From NCBI GenBank assembly GCA_947589375.1, contig CANQAO010000048.1, forward strand, positions 1 through 8,345: 8,345 nucleotides of DNA, given 5' to 3'. Positions 6,001-8,345 of this stretch are shown here, piece by piece. The position numbers and the translations under genes were made by a program. Under the pieces are notes generated by a model. It was not told the origin of the DNA. It did no database searches and saw only the letters and a list, made by a program, of their open reading frames with translations. Each line of letters starts with the position of its first letter. The first letter of the stretch is position 1. Source of the stretch: an uncultured Bacilli bacterium. GTDB lineage: Bacteria; Bacillota_I; Bacilli_A; RF39; UBA660.

Positions 6001-7216
6001 ATCTATGACTAAAATATACATCTTTTCCAGGAATCTGTGGCATAGCAGTTCTAGGATTAATTCGACCTTTATTCGGATTACCACCTTTAAGCACTCTACT
6101 TTCCCATGCTCCTCCAGCATTATCAAATAGATTCAAATGGACATGGACACCACCTGAACAAGTATCGCCTGTGTAACGTCCAGCATTAGCCATATACCCA
6201 ATGACCGTATTATAGGTAATCATTTGGCCTTCATGAACATTATAACTAGCTAAGTGCCAATAAGATGTAATATATGAATGTCCATTTATATTATGTTTGA
6301 CATACACCATGTGATTACCACAAGATCTATTATATCTAAGTAATACTACTTGACCATCAGCTACAGAATAAACCTTATCCCCAACCACACTTCTTGAAAA
6401 ATCAATTCCTTCATGAAAGTCTTCTTTCTTACCATCGCCATCTAAATCACGCCAACCATAGTTACTAGATACATAACCCCTCGCAATTGGCATATAAGTT
6501 CCATTAGTACTAATTAAGTTATTGCCATTTTTGCGTTGACAACTTGTAGGTGTATCACTACCGCTACATCCCATATTTTTCATGCTTTGAATTAACCCAA
6601 GCTGTACCTTATATTGTTCATCTTTACTAATCATACCTTCTTTTAAGGTTTCGATTTCTTTCGTAAGACGGGCTTCTAAAACAGCCAGTTCTTGTTGTTT
6701 TTTACTAAGTTCGGCTTGTTTAATCGTAAGTTCTTTTTGCTTTTGTTCTAATTTTTTAATATCCTCATTATAACCTTTAACTAACTCATCGTTATAATCA
6801 GATAACTGTTCGGCTACTGAAACACGATAAATAAAATCGGTAAAACTCGAAGCCCCAAAAGCATACTCTAAATAAGCAGATTCACCATTAGAAAGCTGAA
6901 CATAAGACATTATCTTTTTTATTTCTTTATCTTTTATTTCAATATTTTTTTGCAATTCTTTAACATCTTTTTCAATTTGACTTAATTCGGCCTCTATTTT
7001 AGGAATCTCGGCTTTAATTTGAGCTTGTTCTTTTTGCGCGGAAGCTCTTTCTTTTTCTGATAAAGCCTTTTGATTTTTAGCTTTATTATAAGCATCACGA
7101 TTAGCTTTAGCTTCGGCTTCTAATTGATTTAAAGTTTTTTCTGCAGCTTTTGGATAAGGCATAAACATATAAAAACACATTATTGCCGCTAGAAATATAA
7201 AACTACATTTTTTCAT
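5999..7216 (-). CDS. Secreted coiled-coil M23 family metallopeptidase (EnvC/PcsB-like architecture)
   Basis: A 405-residue exported peptidoglycan hydrolase candidate. Residues 1-24 form a signal peptide (MKK, hydrophobic core, likely cut after PKA or PKAA). Two charged helical stretches (about 28-105 and 140-212) flank a GASSFTDFIYRV motif (121-132), the hinge motif typical of EnvC/PcsB-type coiled-coil hydrolases. The M23/LytM domain (about 240-395) is intact: HEGID gives zinc ligands His268 and Asp272, HVH gives His358 and ligand His360, and YWHL gives His321. DLDGDG (257-262) precedes the first ligand. Four extracytoplasmic cysteines (216, 226, 299, 353) could pair. ATG 7216 is preferred over the in-frame GTG 7222 because AAAGGAG lies 8 nt from the ATG but only 2 nt from the GTG. 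The gene starts 5 nt after the YgjP-like stop. Partners such as FtsEX are not in the window. Confidence 0.92.
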   Translation of the reverse strand: MKKCSFIFLAAIMCFYMFMPYPKAAEKTLNQLEAEAKANRDAYNKAKNQKALSEKERASAQKEQAQIKAEIPKIEAELSQIEKDVKELQKNIEIKDKEIKKIMSYVQLSNGESAYLEYAFGASSFTDFIYRVSVAEQLSDYNDELVKGYNEDIKKLEQKQKELTIKQAELSKKQQELAVLEARLTKEIETLKEGMISKDEQYKVQLGLIQSMKNMGCSGSDTPTSCQRKNGNNLISTNGTYMPIARGYVSSNYGWRDLDGDGKKEDFHEGIDFSRSVVGDKVYSVADGQVVLLRYNRSCGNHMVYVKHNINGHSYITSYWHLASYNVHEGQMITYNTVIGYMANAGRYTGDTCSGGVHVHLNLFDNAGGAWESRVLKGGNPNKGRINPRTAMPQIPGKDVYFSHR

Positions 7217-7221
7217 ACACA

Positions 7222-7866
7222 CTACTCCTTTAATACTTTAACAGCCTTTTTATAATTAGGCATATATTTTTCAACTGTCTTCCAAAATGCTTTTGAATGA
7301 TCAAAATGCACTAGATGGCTAAGCTCATGAATAATTACATAATCAATAATAAAAATATCATATCTAATTAATTTTGAGTTTAAAGTCACCGATAAATCTC
7401 TGCGATTACATACACCCCATCTAGTTTTCATTTTGCGAACTTTTAATTTTGGAAATGGGATTTTTTCTTCGAATAAATTAAAGCAATATTGAAGTCTTTC
7501 TTCAAAAACTCTAAGCATTTCTTTTTTTAACCATTTGTCTAATGTTTTATCATCTTTGACATATAACTTATCCTCATCGATTTCTAAGGTTTCAAATGGT
7601 ACTTTTATTATATCATATTTACATCCTAAATAATAGAAATCCAAATCCTTTTCACTACGAGCCTTTACTTTATTTAACACTTTTCTTAAAAAAGGTTTTT
7701 CTCTATCTAATAACTTTTTAATTTCTCTTTTAGGTGTAAATATATTAGTGGTCACATATATTGTTAAGTCTTCTTTAACTTTAATATAGGTGTTTTTATT
7801 ATTTTTAAAAACCACTTCGACATTATATGTTTTACCATCAAGGTTATATTCAAAAGTTTTTATCAT
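7222..7866 (-). CDS. YgjP-like zinc metallopeptidase (M48/SprT-like family protein)
   Basis: A 214-residue cytoplasmic protein with no signal peptide. The family signature KMKTRWGVCNRRDLSVTLN (145-163) is followed by the zinc motif HELSHLVHFDHSKAFW (180-195): His180 and His184 as ligands, Glu181 catalytic, His190 as probable third ligand. Family members are widespread; the Escherichia coli relative is YgjP, and substrates are poorly defined. Two in-frame ATGs exist, 7878 and 7866. I choose 7866 because GGTGGT (7871-7876) lies 4 nt before it and because the only -10-like box (7884-7889) would start transcription at about 7877, inside the first ATG. The final codons AAG GAG TAG form the ribosome site of the M23 gene, so translation of the two is probably coupled. 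Confidence 0.9.
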   Translation of the reverse strand: MIKTFEYNLDGKTYNVEVVFKNNKNTYIKVKEDLTIYVTTNIFTPKREIKKLLDREKPFLRKVLNKVKARSEKDLDFYYLGCKYDIIKVPFETLEIDEDKLYVKDDKTLDKWLKKEMLRVFEERLQYCFNLFEEKIPFPKLKVRKMKTRWGVCNRRDLSVTLNSKLIRYDIFIIDYVIIHELSHLVHFDHSKAFWKTVEKYMPNYKKAVKVLKE

Positions 7867-7883
7867 TAGTACCACCATATATT

Positions 7884-7892
7884 ATTGTACCA
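7884..7892 (-). promoter_or_regulatory. Putative extended -10 promoter of the YgjP-M23 operon
   Basis: On the minus strand TGG precedes TACAAT, an extended -10 element. No recognisable -35 lies 17 bp upstream, where the sequence is only T-rich. Transcription would begin near 7877 and give a very short leader, supporting the start codon at 7866. Confidence 0.5.
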
Positions 7893-7903
7893 CATTATGA
7901 TGC

Positions 7904-7936
7904 AAAAAAATATAAAGTTTTTTCTTTATATTTTTT
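7904..7936. terminator. AT-rich hairpin with T-tracts, probable terminator of the Rpn-family gene
   Basis: A 13-bp stem (7905-7917 with 7924-7936) encloses a T6 loop. Only one pair is G-C, but A/T runs form T-tracts on both strands, as in a terminator. It lies 41 bp downstream of the Rpn-family stop and just upstream of the YgjP-like promoter. The low GC makes it a weak terminator candidate. Confidence 0.5.
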
Positions 7937-7952
7937 AAACATTTTATCTAAA

Positions 7953-7971
7953 TTTATCAGAAAATGATAAA
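7953..7971. other. Small hairpin just after the Rpn-family stop codon
   Basis: Perfect 7-bp arms TTTATCA/TGATAAA with a 5-nt loop lie 5 bp downstream of the stop codon. No clear T-tract follows on the minus strand, so it may stabilise the 3' end ahead of the second hairpin (7904-7936) rather than terminate by itself. Chance occurrence in AT-rich sequence is possible. Confidence 0.35.
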
Positions 7972-7976
7972 CTCAT

Positions 7977-8345
7977 TTACTTTAAAGATATTATTTCTTT
8001 AGCTGATAAATTTGTATATTTAGTAATTGTTTTTAAATCAAGACCATCTTTTAACATTTTTCGCGCTGTTTTTTGCGCTGTTTCTTTAATTCCTTGTTTT
8101 TTACCTCGCTCTAAGCCCTGTTCTAGGCCCTGTTCTAGGCCCTGTTCTAGGCCCTGTTCTAGGCCTTCAGCAATAGCTCTTTCTCTAATCGTATTTTCCC
8201 ATATCTCGTTTTCATTTTCAATAGCGGCTAGCTCCGCCAATTCATTAGCAATTTTGGGATCAATATTGTATTTCTTTACATCTTTTGATATTTCTTCCAT
8301 TAGCTTATCACCTCTACTTATTTTATCCATCTCTTCATAACTAGA
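7977..8345 (-). CDS. Rpn/PD-(D/E)XK nuclease family protein, C-terminal part (gene runs past right edge)
   Basis: The frame is open to the edge, so the visible 122 residues (starting SSYEEMDKISRGDKLMEE) are a C-terminal fragment and the ATG at 8330 is probably internal. The pattern YEE-x-x-KISRGDKLMEE followed by an acidic linker, then GLEQ repeats (about residues 61-80), then KMLKDGLDLKTITKYTNLSAKEI (split: KMLKDGLDLK, TITKYTNLSAKEI) is the usual C-terminus of Rpn-type recombination-promoting nucleases, often annotated as putative transposases. These are PD-(D/E)XK endonucleases linked to RecA-independent recombination; the catalytic N-terminal domain is outside the window, so activity cannot be judged. 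The last part resembles a small helical domain seen after the repeats in this family. The TAA stop is at 7977-7979. Confidence 0.85.
   Translation of the reverse strand, partial: SSYEEMDKISRGDKLMEEISKDVKKYNIDPKIANELAELAAIENENEIWENTIRERAIAEGLEQGLEQGLEQGLEQGLERGKKQGIKETAQKTARKMLKDGLDLKTITKYTNLSAKEIISLK
8111..8165. repeat. 12-bp tandem repeat encoding GLEQ units
   Basis: The unit CTAGGCCCTGTT (plus strand) repeats about 4.6 times; from 8115 to 8165 the 12-bp period is exact, and the first unit differs by one base (A for G at 8114). On the coding minus strand each unit gives Gly-Leu-Glu-Gln. Because the unit is four codons, gain or loss of copies keeps the frame. It is conspicuously richer in GC than its surroundings. 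Confidence 0.95.

Noticed and set aside
5941..6126. 61-residue minus-strand open frame
   Set aside because: It overlaps the end of the M23 gene in another frame and spans that gene's terminator.
8111..8165. CRISPR-like array
   Set aside because: The units are 12 bp, contiguous without spacers and in frame within a coding sequence.
7977..8345. Insertion sequence, from the family's putative-transposase label
   Set aside because: No inverted terminal repeats or target duplication are visible; Rpn-type proteins are nucleases not known to form classical IS elements.

Overview
This is an AT-rich window (A/T-dominated by eye) with compact gene spacing and Shine-Dalgarno sites of the AAGGAGG/GGTGAT type. 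It looks like chromosome from a low-GC Bacillota lineage, plausibly one of the small-genome gut Bacilli close to the Mollicutes (inference). The standard genetic code fits: tryptophan is read from TGG, and TGA ends the gene at 2529-2912.

Layout, left to right. Positions 110-2401 (minus) encode a complete ClpC-type AAA+ unfoldase that stands alone, with no ctsR, mcsA or mcsB beside it. Across a 127-bp divergent intergenic region, with a 21-bp imperfect palindrome and a consensus sigma-A promoter, lies the only plus-strand gene, a 127-residue DUF6508-like protein (2529-2912). It converges on a minus-strand operon, and the two share a bidirectional terminator at 2898-2925. That operon is transcribed from about 5950 down to 2924: a 56-residue Cse60-like protein (5757-5927, absent from a standard length-cut ORF list), a 14-TM MurJ/SpoVB-family flippase (4104-5747), and an unrecognised five-TM protein with a long charged, Pro-rich cytoplasmic tail (2924-4081).

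Upstream of it, ending at its own terminator (5975-6000), is a second minus-strand operon: a YgjP-like zinc metallopeptidase (7222-7866) coupled to a secreted coiled-coil M23 murein hydrolase (5999-7216). The right edge (7977-8345) holds the C-terminal part of an Rpn/PD-(D/E)XK family nuclease gene, which runs out of the window and carries a near-perfect 12-bp tandem repeat encoding GLEQ units.

Functionally, the central part reads as a cell-envelope neighbourhood: lipid-linked precursor flipping plus secreted peptidoglycan hydrolysis. It is flanked by a proteostasis gene on one side and an accessory nuclease gene on the other. No CRISPR array, tRNA, rRNA, riboswitch or insertion sequence is visible. 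I do not see a clearly new defence or mobile system. The best leads for novelty are the unrecognised membrane protein with a disordered tail in the flippase operon, the apparently altered phosphoarginine site of ClpC, and the way every gene-end terminator here is fused to its stop codon.
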